IMG/VR virus record: IMGVR_UViG_3300020207_001855
Location: 1 to 20,533 of that record
DNA from: a virus
Reading direction: 5' to 3' (one strand)
DNA: 20,533 bases
Each line of letters begins with the position of its first letter. Within the stretch, counting starts at the first letter, position 1. The notes below the pieces were generated by a model. The model ran no database searches, had not been told where the DNA came from, and saw only the letters and a program-made list of their open reading frames with translations. A program made the translations under genes and the position numbers. Shown here one piece after another: positions 14,276 through 20,533 of this stretch.

Positions 14276-14364
14276 ACGTGGCGCAGGCTACCACAGACAG
14301 TAGATCTCTTTAAGTCGTTTTCCATACTTCAGCATGGGGGAGTCGACAACCACTCACTACTGTC
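14276..14364 (-). ncRNA. structured leader of the tRNA transcript
   Basis: Between the promoter and tRNA-Gly, GACAGTAG (minus strand 14364-14357) pairs with CTACTGTC (14303-14296) over eight bases. It encloses GTCG/CGAC and the hairpin CCATGC-TGAA-GTATGG (14337-14322), whose fifth pair is a G-U only on the minus strand, supporting a minus-strand RNA. A small GTGG/CCAC hairpin follows at 14278-14294. Its role is unknown; a processing guide or separate small RNA is possible. Confidence 0.5.
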
Positions 14365-14380
14365 TCGCTCTTACTTTATT

Positions 14381-14409
14381 AATATAGTACATCTAAAGTG
14401 ATTCGTCAA
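14381..14409 (-). promoter_or_regulatory. sigma70-type promoter of the tRNA operon
   Basis: Minus strand: TTGACG (14409-14404), 17-base spacer, TATATT (14386-14381); start expected near 14374. Four phased A-tracts lie immediately upstream. It should drive leader, tRNA-Gly, structured RNA, tRNA-Thr and the 63-aa gene, ending at 13585. Confidence 0.8.
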
Positions 14410-14412
14410 GCG

Positions 14413-14448
14413 TTTTTTTCAACTTTTTTCACTTTTTTTAATTTTTTT
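14413..14448 (-). promoter_or_regulatory. phased A-tracts (curved DNA / UP-like element)
   Basis: Runs of 7, 6, 7 and 7 A's on the minus strand (14413-14419, 14424-14429, 14433-14439, 14442-14448) are centred about 9-10.5 bases apart, close to one helical turn. They lie just upstream of the -35 box of the tRNA promoter and partly cover the stop codon of the hydrolase gene. Such phasing bends DNA and can raise promoter strength. Confidence 0.6.
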
Positions 14449-14974
14449 ATTCCCAACGATAATAGATGTGCGATCCTAAACGACCAACTTGTTGAAGTGT
14501 ACGTGCCCATGATGGGTTCACGTATGTCGCATGGTAGTGTGTTGCGCCTTCAGAGATCCCACGAAATTTTCCGTACTCCAACATCTGGTAAGCGATCAAT
14601 TGCGCTTCGTTCCAAAGATCTTCGTCTTGTGGATCATCTGCTTTACCATCACAATACCAAGAGAACTGACAACGGTTACGAACCATGACCATTTTGGTCT
14701 CGTCTTTCCAAGAAGGTTTTTGTTCTCCTTGATGAACAACTTCACAGATAGTATTTGGATATCGTGTATCGTTCATACGGTTCAGAACCACATCTGCAAC
14801 ACCTGCTTTATCTGCAAGGTTGCTACCACGGGCTTCATAATAAATATTCATCGCAAGACATTGGTGTTCCTGTGCATTGAATGCGTTTTCTTGCGAACTT
14901 GCATATATAGGCGCAGTAACGCCACCTAGTATCAGTGCACCAGTAAGTACACCACTTAAGATATGTTTCAACAT
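14447..14974 (-). CDS. secreted SleB/CwlJ-type cell wall hydrolase (Hydrolase_2)
   Basis: A 175-residue protein that should cut peptidoglycan glycan strands, probably for lysis. I start at ATG 14974: it begins a classic signal peptide (residues 1-25, a basic MLKH then a hydrophobic run ending PIYA before SSQ), while the longer frame to 15034 runs through the promoter. The domain starts with CLAMNIYYEARG, where Glu47 is the catalytic acid conserved in SleB. AGVADVVLNRM, then CEVVHQ, CQFSWYCDG and the closing GATHYHATYVNPSWA and IGSHIYYRW-like end follow the family pattern. Family length matches. The paired cysteines fit an exported enzyme. Export by signal peptide suggests Sec-dependent delivery in place of, or together with, a holin. 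Confidence 0.92.
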   Translation of the reverse strand: MLKHILSGVLTGALILGGVTAPIYASSQENAFNAQEHQCLAMNIYYEARGSNLADKAGVADVVLNRMNDTRYPNTICEVVHQGEQKPSWKDETKMVMVRNRCQFSWYCDGKADDPQDEDLWNEAQLIAYQMLEYGKFRGISEGATHYHATYVNPSWARTLQQVGRLGSHIYYRWE

Positions 14975-15005
14975 TTCAACCTGCTCATTTTTTATCTTAT
15001 GACTA

Positions 15006-15034
15006 ACAATATCACAACTAACATATCTTGTCAA
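15006..15034 (-). promoter_or_regulatory. sigma70-type promoter of the cell wall hydrolase
   Basis: Minus strand: TTGACA (15034-15029), 17-base spacer, TATTGT (15011-15006), start near 14999 and about 25 bases before the ATG. Its -35 box overlaps that of the divergent plus-strand promoter. Confidence 0.78.
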
Positions 15035-15056
15035 CCCCCTTTTTCATAAATATGAT
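15028..15056 (+). promoter_or_regulatory. sigma70-type promoter of the nitroreductase-to-symporter operon, overlapping a CATAAATA motif
   Basis: Plus strand: TTGTCA (15028-15033), 17-base spacer, TATGAT (15051-15056), start near 15063. The first gene's GAGGA site lies at 15076-15080. CATAAATA at 15045-15052 could serve as a late promoter as well. No other promoter was seen before the symporter. Confidence 0.65.
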
Positions 15057-15086
15057 AAGAAATTTAATTTTTTTGAGGAACTACAA

Positions 15087-15815
15087 ATGGTAGACAAAAC
15101 AGAACTACTCACGGCAATACAGAATACTTATCCTTGTCAGAGAAACTGGGATCACACCCAAACAATTCCGCAAGAAGACATCGATTTGATTTTGAATGCT
15201 GCGAGATTGGCCCCAACGAAACAAGGTGAAACACACTATAAAGTATACTGGACAACTGATCGTGCGAAGATTCAAGCAATCTACGAGAGAACTCCTTACT
15301 TTGCAGTATACGATCCTGCGAAAGACTATACTGGTATAGAAAACGAAGCAGGGGATTTTCCCCCAGAGTACAATGTTACAAACCCACAAGTAAACGCTAA
15401 CATGATTATTGCGTTGTGTGATGACTGGAACCCTGAGACAGCACGTGCAAGAACTCATATGGTTATCGATAACGAAACCATGACAGAAGACGTGTATACT
15501 CATATTGTTAAACACAGACAACTGGATCTTGGCGCAGGCATTGCAATGGGTAATGTTCTTCTAACTGCAAACCTACTTGGTTACAGAACAGGTTTGTGTT
15601 CTGCATTCAACGAAGATGAAGTTTTGGGCGTAGCGAATACGTTTTGTAAATGTATTGTAGGTATTGGGTTCCCAGATCCAAATCTTGATAGAAGAGTACA
15701 CCCAGATGTTTTGAATAGTGAAATTTTTGAAGAAAATATGAGAACTGGAGCAAATACCGAAAACTACATTTTCCCATCATTTGCGAAGGAAGATCCTGTT
15801 AACGAGATACCATAA
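15087..15815 (+). CDS. nitroreductase family FMN-dependent oxidoreductase
   Basis: A 242-residue protein of the nitroreductase fold. Visible marks are the N-terminal YPCQRNWDHTQTIP region (the usual RxR phosphate contact of FMN is changed), the helix ILNAARLAPTKQGETHYKVY (35-54; compare A-x-APSxxNxQPW), the long helix LDLGAGIAMGNVLLTANLLG (146-165) with GYRTGLCSAF after it, and a late strand CIVGIGFPDP. Family members use FMN and NAD(P)H to reduce nitro groups, quinones or enones, or to dehydrogenate cyclic intermediates; which applies cannot be read here. Length is normal. ATG has GAGGA about eight bases upstream. It is the first gene of the plus-strand operon; its stop abuts the next ATG. 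Confidence 0.87.
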   Translation: MVDKTELLTAIQNTYPCQRNWDHTQTIPQEDIDLILNAARLAPTKQGETHYKVYWTTDRAKIQAIYERTPYFAVYDPAKDYTGIENEAGDFPPEYNVTNPQVNANMIIALCDDWNPETARARTHMVIDNETMTEDVYTHIVKHRQLDLGAGIAMGNVLLTANLLGYRTGLCSAFNEDEVLGVANTFCKCIVGIGFPDPNLDRRVHPDVLNSEIFEENMRTGANTENYIFPSFAKEDPVNEIP

Positions 15816-16244
15816 ATGAATTTTTATATTACTGGTACACGCAGGGGTTTAGGAAAAGCCCTTGCGTGGAAACATGGCAATGTCGGTTCACTTGAACACT
15901 GTGATGTTTTTATAAACTGCAAACACGATGGTTTTGATCAAGTTAAACTTCTCTATGAAGCTGCAGAACTTGGAAAACGAATAATTAATATTGGTTCAAA
16001 CTCACCAGACGAAACCAAAAGAGTTCCTCACCTTTATCAAATAGAAAAGTTTGCTTTAGACAAAGCAAACGACCAACTATTTTATCAAGGTGTTAACACA
16101 ACAATAGTAAGATTTGGTTGGTTTGATAGTGAAAGAGTTGCACACGTCGAAGCAGAAAAGATGAGTATAGAATACTGTTGTGATGTCATCGATTTTGTTT
16201 TAGAACAACCATATAGAGTGAAGGAAATTACAGTATGCGTATAG
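15816..16244 (+). CDS. very short SDR-like NAD(P)-binding protein
   Basis: A 142-residue protein with core short-chain dehydrogenase marks: TGTRRGLGKAL at 6-16 (TGxxxGxG cofactor loop), the strand RIINIGSNS at 55-63 with candidate catalytic Ser61 or Ser63, and YQIEK at 74-78 (YxxxK). SDRs are normally about 250 residues; here the stretch between cofactor loop and Ser is only some 45 residues, so about 100 residues are missing. Either it is a minimal active form or a cofactor-binding remnant or regulator. The frame is intact, it starts directly after the nitroreductase stop, and its last ten bases overlap the next gene, so it is not obviously decayed. Confidence 0.78.
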   Translation: MNFYITGTRRGLGKALAWKHGNVGSLEHCDVFINCKHDGFDQVKLLYEAAELGKRIINIGSNSPDETKRVPHLYQIEKFALDKANDQLFYQGVNTTIVRFGWFDSERVAHVEAEKMSIEYCCDVIDFVLEQPYRVKEITVCV

Positions 16245-16702
16245 ATGTTCCAAGAATTATTGAAGAGATTGCACCACTCATGCATAAGATGGATGAGGAT
16301 GGAACAAACCAACTCATGCTTCAAGGCGTGAAAGGAATCGATGATCCTTATTATGGGTGTCATCACTTTAAAGATTTAAAACACATCGAATTTGAATTCA
16401 ATGTGCCTTTGCATGATAATATAGAATATACTAATAGTATAATTAAAGATCTAAAAATTCATCGTACACGTCTAATGAGACTAAGACCTCATACGTGTTA
16501 TTCTTACCACAAAGACGCTTCTCGAAGAATTCACATCCCTCTCGTAACTAGTGTAAACTGTTTCATAATTGTAGATGATATCCTAAACAGGTATCCTGCA
16601 GATGGTAGTTCATACCTTATAAATACTACTAAGATGCACACAGCAGTGAACGCATCTAATAATGATAGGTGGCATATAGTAGGTTGTGTGAGTAAACGAT
16701 GA
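16235..16702 (+). CDS. aspartyl/asparaginyl beta-hydroxylase-like Fe(II)/2-oxoglutarate dioxygenase
   Basis: A 155-residue, single-domain dioxygenase. The signature RLRPHTCYSYHKDASRRIHI (83-101 region) gives iron ligands His92 and Asp94, then RIHIPL; the third ligand is His135 in MHTAVN, and Arg145 or Arg98 could bind 2-oxoglutarate. This matches the cupin-type Asp_Arg_Hydrox family, which hydroxylates amino-acid side chains or free amino acids and also occurs in natural-product pathways. AAGGAA lies eight bases before ATG 16235. It overlaps the SDR gene by 10 bases and the methyltransferase gene by 4. Substrate unknown; a biosynthetic role is inferred from neighbours. Confidence 0.85.
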   Translation: MRIDVPRIIEEIAPLMHKMDEDGTNQLMLQGVKGIDDPYYGCHHFKDLKHIEFEFNVPLHDNIEYTNSIIKDLKIHRTRLMRLRPHTCYSYHKDASRRIHIPLVTSVNCFIIVDDILNRYPADGSSYLINTTKMHTAVNASNNDRWHIVGCVSKR

Positions 16703-17220
16703 ATGAACAAATTGTGAAGAAATATTTTGGTAATAGTTGGAAACCTGATTATGATAAGTTCAAATACAGCGGTTGGGAACTACTAAATCAAATTGATGAG
16801 AATGAAACTGTCCTCGACATTGGTTGCGGATATAACCTTTTCAAACCCCATTTCCCCTTTTTATATGGAATAGATCCTGCAATTGCAGACGCAGATGAAG
16901 TCGTGAGTATCGAAGACTTCAACTGCACTGGAAATCAATGGGACGTGGTTTTGTGTCTAGGAAGTTTAAACTTTGGTCCAAGAGAGACGGTTGAGCCACA
17001 AGTTGAGAAGGCAGCAAGTCTTACTAAAAAAGGTGGACGGATTTATTGGAGACAAAATCCAGGCGTAGGTGATCATCCTTGGAAGGGTGTTGATGAAGTT
17101 CAATTCTTTCCGTGGACGTTTGAAGACAACTACGAATGGGCGGAAAAGTTTGGATGTAAAGTCCATGATATCAAATGGGACACAGGTAATAGAATATACG
17201 CTGAATGGCATAAATTATGA
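16699..17220 (+). CDS. class I SAM-dependent methyltransferase
   Basis: A 173-residue Rossmann-type methyltransferase. Motif I is VLDIGCGYN (38-46); the next acidic strand is FLYGIDPA; then QWDVVLCLGSLNFG gives motif IV, and LTKKGGRIYWRQNPG the following strand. It is short, lacking an obvious extra substrate-binding domain, so it may act on a small molecule. Start ATG overlaps the dioxygenase stop (ATGA type), as does its own end with the next gene. No strong ribosome-binding site is seen, so translation is probably coupled. The methyl acceptor (O, N or C) is unknown. Confidence 0.85.
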   Translation: MNEQIVKKYFGNSWKPDYDKFKYSGWELLNQIDENETVLDIGCGYNLFKPHFPFLYGIDPAIADADEVVSIEDFNCTGNQWDVVLCLGSLNFGPRETVEPQVEKAASLTKKGGRIYWRQNPGVGDHPWKGVDEVQFFPWTFEDNYEWAEKFGCKVHDIKWDTGNRIYAEWHKL

Positions 17221-18101
17221 CAACATTGATTGTGGGTGGGTGTAGTTATACAGATCCAAACTATGTAATGTACAAAAAACAAAACATAGAAACTTGGCCT
17301 TCCCTTCTTGCAAAACACTACGGATATAATTTGGTAAACACTGCAACGAGTGGTTACGGTAATAGACATATCGTCAATAGTGTCATAGATGCAATTTTAG
17401 ATTATGAAATGAAAGATGATATTATCGTATGCGTTGCATGGACAGAACCGTATAGACTTTCTTTCATCGACGACACTGATTTAGATCATCCGATTTTTCT
17501 ATTCAGTGACGAAGAATATGAACGCAGAAAAACTTTCTCTGACGGACTGTCTGGATACTTTGATTTTGTCGAAGAGGGTAGACAACAACTTATCAAGTAC
17601 ATCAAGAAAAGACAGAAAAAAGTTGGTTCTAAAGACGACATCAAAAAAATTATTTCTTTGAATAGCAAGATAGTATCTCAATCTTTCAGAAACATTTGGT
17701 ATCTACAAGACTTTTGTCGTAATAGAAATATTGAAATGTTTCATATGCATACATTTGACCCATATCATTTCGATAAAAAGTTAGGTGTTGAAATGTATAT
17801 TGGTGAAGATAGCGTTGCAGAAAAAATAACTTCTGAATATGCAACGAGAGAAATAGAACAGTCAGTTTACTTCCGAAAAGTTAAAGATGACGTTGGGTAC
17901 ATGGGGCCTAAATATAATTTATACAATGATATATCGGAACAAAATCTTTTTATTGATGATAATGGTAAACCAAACTACCATCCAAATCAAAAAGGACATG
18001 AATGGATCTCTGATACATTTAGAGAGTTTATAGACCTTGGTGATCGTCTAGAAAATCACACGGAAAACTCTTACAGAGACATTTTATATTTATGGGAGTG
18101 A
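17217..18101 (+). CDS. SGNH/GDSL hydrolase-like protein
   Basis: A 294-residue protein. It opens with a strand and GGCSYTDP (block I, Ser10 as nucleophile), then NTATSGYGNRHIVN (block II Gly46 and Asn49), VCVAWTEPYR in place of block III, a long charged helical insert (about 95-165), a strand with MFHMHTFD, and near the end NYHPNQKGHEW (His255), corresponding to DxxHPNxxGH, but with Pro instead of Asp three residues before the His. SGNH enzymes are esterases, or add or remove acyl groups from sugars. The missing Asp suggests a two-residue or altered catalytic set. It overlaps the methyltransferase gene by four bases and lies three bases before the ANL gene. Confidence 0.75.
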   Translation: MTTLIVGGCSYTDPNYVMYKKQNIETWPSLLAKHYGYNLVNTATSGYGNRHIVNSVIDAILDYEMKDDIIVCVAWTEPYRLSFIDDTDLDHPIFLFSDEEYERRKTFSDGLSGYFDFVEEGRQQLIKYIKKRQKKVGSKDDIKKIISLNSKIVSQSFRNIWYLQDFCRNRNIEMFHMHTFDPYHFDKKLGVEMYIGEDSVAEKITSEYATREIEQSVYFRKVKDDVGYMGPKYNLYNDISEQNLFIDDNGKPNYHPNQKGHEWISDTFREFIDLGDRLENHTENSYRDILYLWE

Positions 18102-18104
18102 CAT

Positions 18105-19616
18105 ATGAATCCTTTTTATACACTAATACCAGACAATAAAATCGCACTTAGCGATATTAATGGTTCAATCACCTACAGAGACTTAATCGACCAAGCCATT
18201 CATAAGCGTGACTGGATGATGAGTTTGGGATATAAACGTGGTCACCGTATTGGCATCTCAGGAAAAAATGATATTAGAACATACATTTATTTTCTGGCAG
18301 GTCAGATGTTGAGTAGTGTTGTTGGACTTAGACCCAGAGATCAAAAAGAAAATGACTGGTCATATAAAATCCCTGCAGCCAACCTTAACGTAACTATTGA
18401 CTTGGGTAACTCCGAAGATGAGGTTGTTGTAGAACACAGACACTTTGACAAAGTCACAGAGTGCGAAAAAGAGTATGCAGTATATTTTAGTAGTGGAACC
18501 ACAAGTAACACTTGGGGCGTACCACAGTCAACTCCAATGGTTTGGGATGTAGACGATAATAACTGGGGTATGGGTATTGATATTGTAAATTACAACCGTA
18601 TGGTCATCAATCCATATTATCGTGAAAACAACACTATTAGACGTACAGATGATAACATCCAAATTCAACCTATGTGGTCATGGATTGGATGGGGACAAGA
18701 GTGTACCACTCTAAATTTAATCAAACATGGTCATACAGTTCTTGTCGGCGACATTTCCGAATGGGACGAACTTGTCGAAAAGTTCCAGCCAACATGGACT
18801 GTTATGTTCCCAATGATTGCGTTTAAGTTGATGGATCACAACAAGGGTGGCGGAAATCCAATCAAATGTGTTGAAATGTCTGGTTCACGAGTCACTGACA
18901 AACAAGTTCAACAGTTGAAACAGTTTTTTAATTGCGATTACTTTGTCAGTCATTATGGCACAAGTCAGAGCGGAAACTTTATGCACAATGCGGGAGATGG
19001 TAGTAACCTCCAAAACATTGGTAAACCATGTGAAGGATTCACACACGCATATGGTAAAGACTTTGTTCGTATTGGTAAAAAAGGAACGTTGGAAGTTAAA
19101 TGGCACGGCAGCCCTCCGCATTATTGTAACGACGATGGTTACTATGATACAAACGATGTTGTAGAGATGGGTTCTGATGGTAACTACATTTTCAAAGGAC
19201 GGGCGAATGAAATGTTGATGATCCGTGGTGGTAGTAAACTACTCTCTCCAACAATCGAAGACAGGATGTTAGAAAACTTAAACATAAAAGAAGCGTATGT
19301 TTTCCCTGTTCCAGAAAGTGAGACTAAAAATCCAACAGTTGAAATGTCTAGGGAAGAAATCGATGATGGGATTCTTTATCAAATCCCTGGCTTGTTGTAT
19401 TATGGTGATGTCACTATTGAAGATATTAAAAAACACATCGACGAAACCTTACCTGATTACCACAAACCTATCATAATTTACAGATTAAAAGATACTCTCT
19501 CATCATTCACTGACACAGGCCACTGGAAGGTGAGAAGATTAAGTATGCACGATACTTTGAAAGAAAACTACAAAGAATGGTGCGAAGAATATTTTATTGA
19601 TAATATGAAGGATTAA
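18105..19616 (+). CDS. ANL superfamily adenylating enzyme (acyl/aryl-AMP ligase)
   Basis: A 503-residue, full-length AMP-binding enzyme that should activate a carboxylate as acyl-AMP. Core motifs in order: YFSSGTTSNTWGVP (127-140; P-loop A3), VSHYGTSQSG (281-290; A5), GYYDTNDV (345-352; A7), FKGRANEMLMIRGGSKLLSP (363-382; A8) and C-terminal GHWKVRR with catalytic Lys475 (A10). The motif after SSGTT is unusual (SNT where T-G-x-P-K is typical). Whether the acyl group is passed to CoA, a carrier protein, an amine or a hydroxyl is not visible; no carrier-protein gene lies in the window. GGGAG is six bases before the ATG. Operon position with methyltransferase and dioxygenase suggests small-molecule assembly. 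Confidence 0.88.
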   Translation: MNPFYTLIPDNKIALSDINGSITYRDLIDQAIHKRDWMMSLGYKRGHRIGISGKNDIRTYIYFLAGQMLSSVVGLRPRDQKENDWSYKIPAANLNVTIDLGNSEDEVVVEHRHFDKVTECEKEYAVYFSSGTTSNTWGVPQSTPMVWDVDDNNWGMGIDIVNYNRMVINPYYRENNTIRRTDDNIQIQPMWSWIGWGQECTTLNLIKHGHTVLVGDISEWDELVEKFQPTWTVMFPMIAFKLMDHNKGGGNPIKCVEMSGSRVTDKQVQQLKQFFNCDYFVSHYGTSQSGNFMHNAGDGSNLQNIGKPCEGFTHAYGKDFVRIGKKGTLEVKWHGSPPHYCNDDGYYDTNDVVEMGSDGNYIFKGRANEMLMIRGGSKLLSPTIEDRMLENLNIKEAYVFPVPESETKNPTVEMSREEIDDGILYQIPGLLYYGDVTIEDIKKHIDETLPDYHKPIIIYRLKDTLSSFTDTGHWKVRRLSMHDTLKENYKEWCEEYFIDNMKD

Positions 19617-19619
19617 AAA

Positions 19620-20533
19620 ATGAGTGAACTATTTCCACTATTTGAACCATCGACAGGGTTCATTATTCTTTTGGTGTATGGGGCCTTCGCACTGTATATG
19701 ACACATCGTTATGCCAGGGGTTATAATGATTCAAAAACAAGTTTTCTTGTTGCACGTCGAGAACTGAATACTTTTCAAGGAAGTCTGAGTGTTGCAGCTG
19801 CATGGTTGTGGGCGCCAGGATTGTTTATTAGTACACAACAGGCGTATGTGAATGGTCTAGTCGGATTGTTCTGGTTCTGTTTAGGGAACTTCCTAACACT
19901 TATGGCGTTTGCATATTTTGCAAAACTAATTCGTAATAGAGAACCAAGCGGATTTACATTCAGTGGTTATTTGCGTGATAGACTAAGTCCAAGGGTTCAA
20001 TGGTTGTTCGTTACTGAGATGATCATCCTTGCCACTTGTGCATTTGCAATCAACCTTATTGCAGGATCCAGTACAGTATCAACGCTGACAGGTATTAACT
20101 ATACTCTTGCAACAGTACTGATGGCATTGATTGCTATTGCATATAGTTTCCGTAGTGGTCTAAAAGCAACAGTCGTAACAGAGATCATCAAGATCATTGT
20201 TGTATGGGCAGGCGTTCTTATTCTCGTGCCATGGGCGATCAGTTCAGCAGGTGGTTGGGATACCGTTGTCGCAGGACTAGGCGGCCGCACAGGCGAAGGT
20301 GCAGCGATCTGGGGTACACCATTTGCATGGGGGATCTTTACAGGGTTCGGTGCAGCTGCATTCCTTGGACACTTAGGTGGACCGTGGGGAGACAACAGTT
20401 TCTATCAACGTGCATTTAGTATCAAAGAGGGTTCGATCATTCCTAGTTACGTCATTGCAAGTTTTGTGTTCATTGTCGTACCAATTATGATGGGACTTCT
20501 TGGTTTCGTCGCTGCAGGCACAGGAATGGAGAT
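19620..20533 (+). CDS. sodium:solute symporter family (SSS) transporter, cut by window edge
   Basis: ATG at 19620 has AAGGA seven bases upstream and follows the ANL gene by three bases; the frame stays open to the right edge (304 codons). The protein starts MSELFPLFEPSTGF and shows at least seven hydrophobic segments. SSS features are ASSLSVAAAW-like SLSVAAAWLWAPG in the first repeat, YSFRSGLKATVVTEIIKI (the family GGLKAVxxTD region), and GDNSFYQRAFSIKEG (the family QxxxQRxxA region). Members use the sodium gradient to import sugars, amino acids, urea, organic acids or similar solutes; the substrate is unknown. Transporters are uncommon in phages, so this is likely an auxiliary metabolic gene feeding, or belonging to, the upstream pathway. 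Confidence 0.9.
   Translation, partial: MSELFPLFEPSTGFIILLVYGAFALYMTHRYARGYNDSKTSFLVARRELNTFQGSLSVAAAWLWAPGLFISTQQAYVNGLVGLFWFCLGNFLTLMAFAYFAKLIRNREPSGFTFSGYLRDRLSPRVQWLFVTEMIILATCAFAINLIAGSSTVSTLTGINYTLATVLMALIAIAYSFRSGLKATVVTEIIKIIVVWAGVLILVPWAISSAGGWDTVVAGLGGRTGEGAAIWGTPFAWGIFTGFGAAAFLGHLGGPWGDNSFYQRAFSIKEGSIIPSYVIASFVFIVVPIMMGLLGFVAAGTGME

Noticed and set aside
13992-14294. 100-codon minus-strand open frame across the tRNA-Gly gene
   Set aside because: Its middle is a translated tRNA (the familiar DVAQLVER-type artefact) and the rest is structured non-coding RNA.
14975-15034. Twenty-residue N-terminal extension of the cell wall hydrolase from TTG 15034
   Set aside because: It overlaps the -35 and -10 boxes, and the signal peptide starts properly at ATG 14974.
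16618-16625. TATAAATA on the plus strand inside the dioxygenase gene
   Set aside because: It is within coding sequence, 74 bases before the next start; it could be a late promoter, but the genes overlap and are better explained by one transcript.
1-20533. CRISPR array, insertion sequence, or integrase/attachment site
   Set aside because: No spaced direct-repeat array, no transposase or integrase frame and no terminal inverted repeats were seen.

Overview
The window looks like part of a large tailed phage genome, most likely a T4-like marine myovirus. The support is tightly packed genes with 1-17 nt overlaps, tandem virion-type genes, a small protein with a short motif common in phage tail proteins, two tRNA genes with encoded CCA, a cell-wall hydrolase, NATAAATA motifs like T4-type late promoters, and a tmRNA gene. 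The tmRNA is of the circularly permuted two-piece type, and its tag begins ANDN, as in alphaproteobacteria. An alphaproteobacterial (marine) host is therefore inferred; no host is named by the sequence.

Layout. (a) 1-9945, minus strand: a biosynthetic-looking block. It holds four radical-SAM proteins, one of them fused to a QueC-like PP-loop ATPase domain; a DegT/StrS PLP aminotransferase; an isochorismatase-fold protein; a protein with a GT-B-like half and a stand-alone SPASM-like half; and two sister GT-A glycosyltransferases. A consensus sigma70-type promoter sits inside the block at 2268-2296. (b) 9951-12699, minus strand: an acidic protein of unknown role, two paralogous multi-module proteins that look like virion components, and a 61-aa tail-type protein, probably read from a NATAAATA motif. 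(c) 12755-14409: an RNA and small-protein region. It has the permuted tmRNA with its own perfect consensus promoter and a terminator, a 47-codon ORF inside the tmRNA intervening segment, an EF-hand plus two-TM protein on the plus strand, and a minus-strand transcript carrying structured leader, tRNA-Gly, 257 nt of unexplained structured RNA, tRNA-Thr and a 63-aa protein. (d) 14447-14974, minus: secreted SleB-type hydrolase. (e) 15087-20533, plus: an operon of nitroreductase, very short SDR-like protein, Fe(II)/2-oxoglutarate dioxygenase, methyltransferase, SGNH-hydrolase-like protein, ANL acyl/aryl adenylating enzyme and a sodium:solute symporter that runs off the right edge.

How it may work together. 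Regions (a) and (e) read as two auxiliary pathways. Region (a) suggests making and transferring a modified (amino)sugar or modifying a peptide or glycan, using radical chemistry, transamination and glycosyl transfer. Region (e) suggests activating, oxidising and methylating a small acid, with a transporter for uptake. Substrates cannot be read from the sequence. Region (c) suggests the phage brings its own trans-translation RNA under a very strong host-type promoter.
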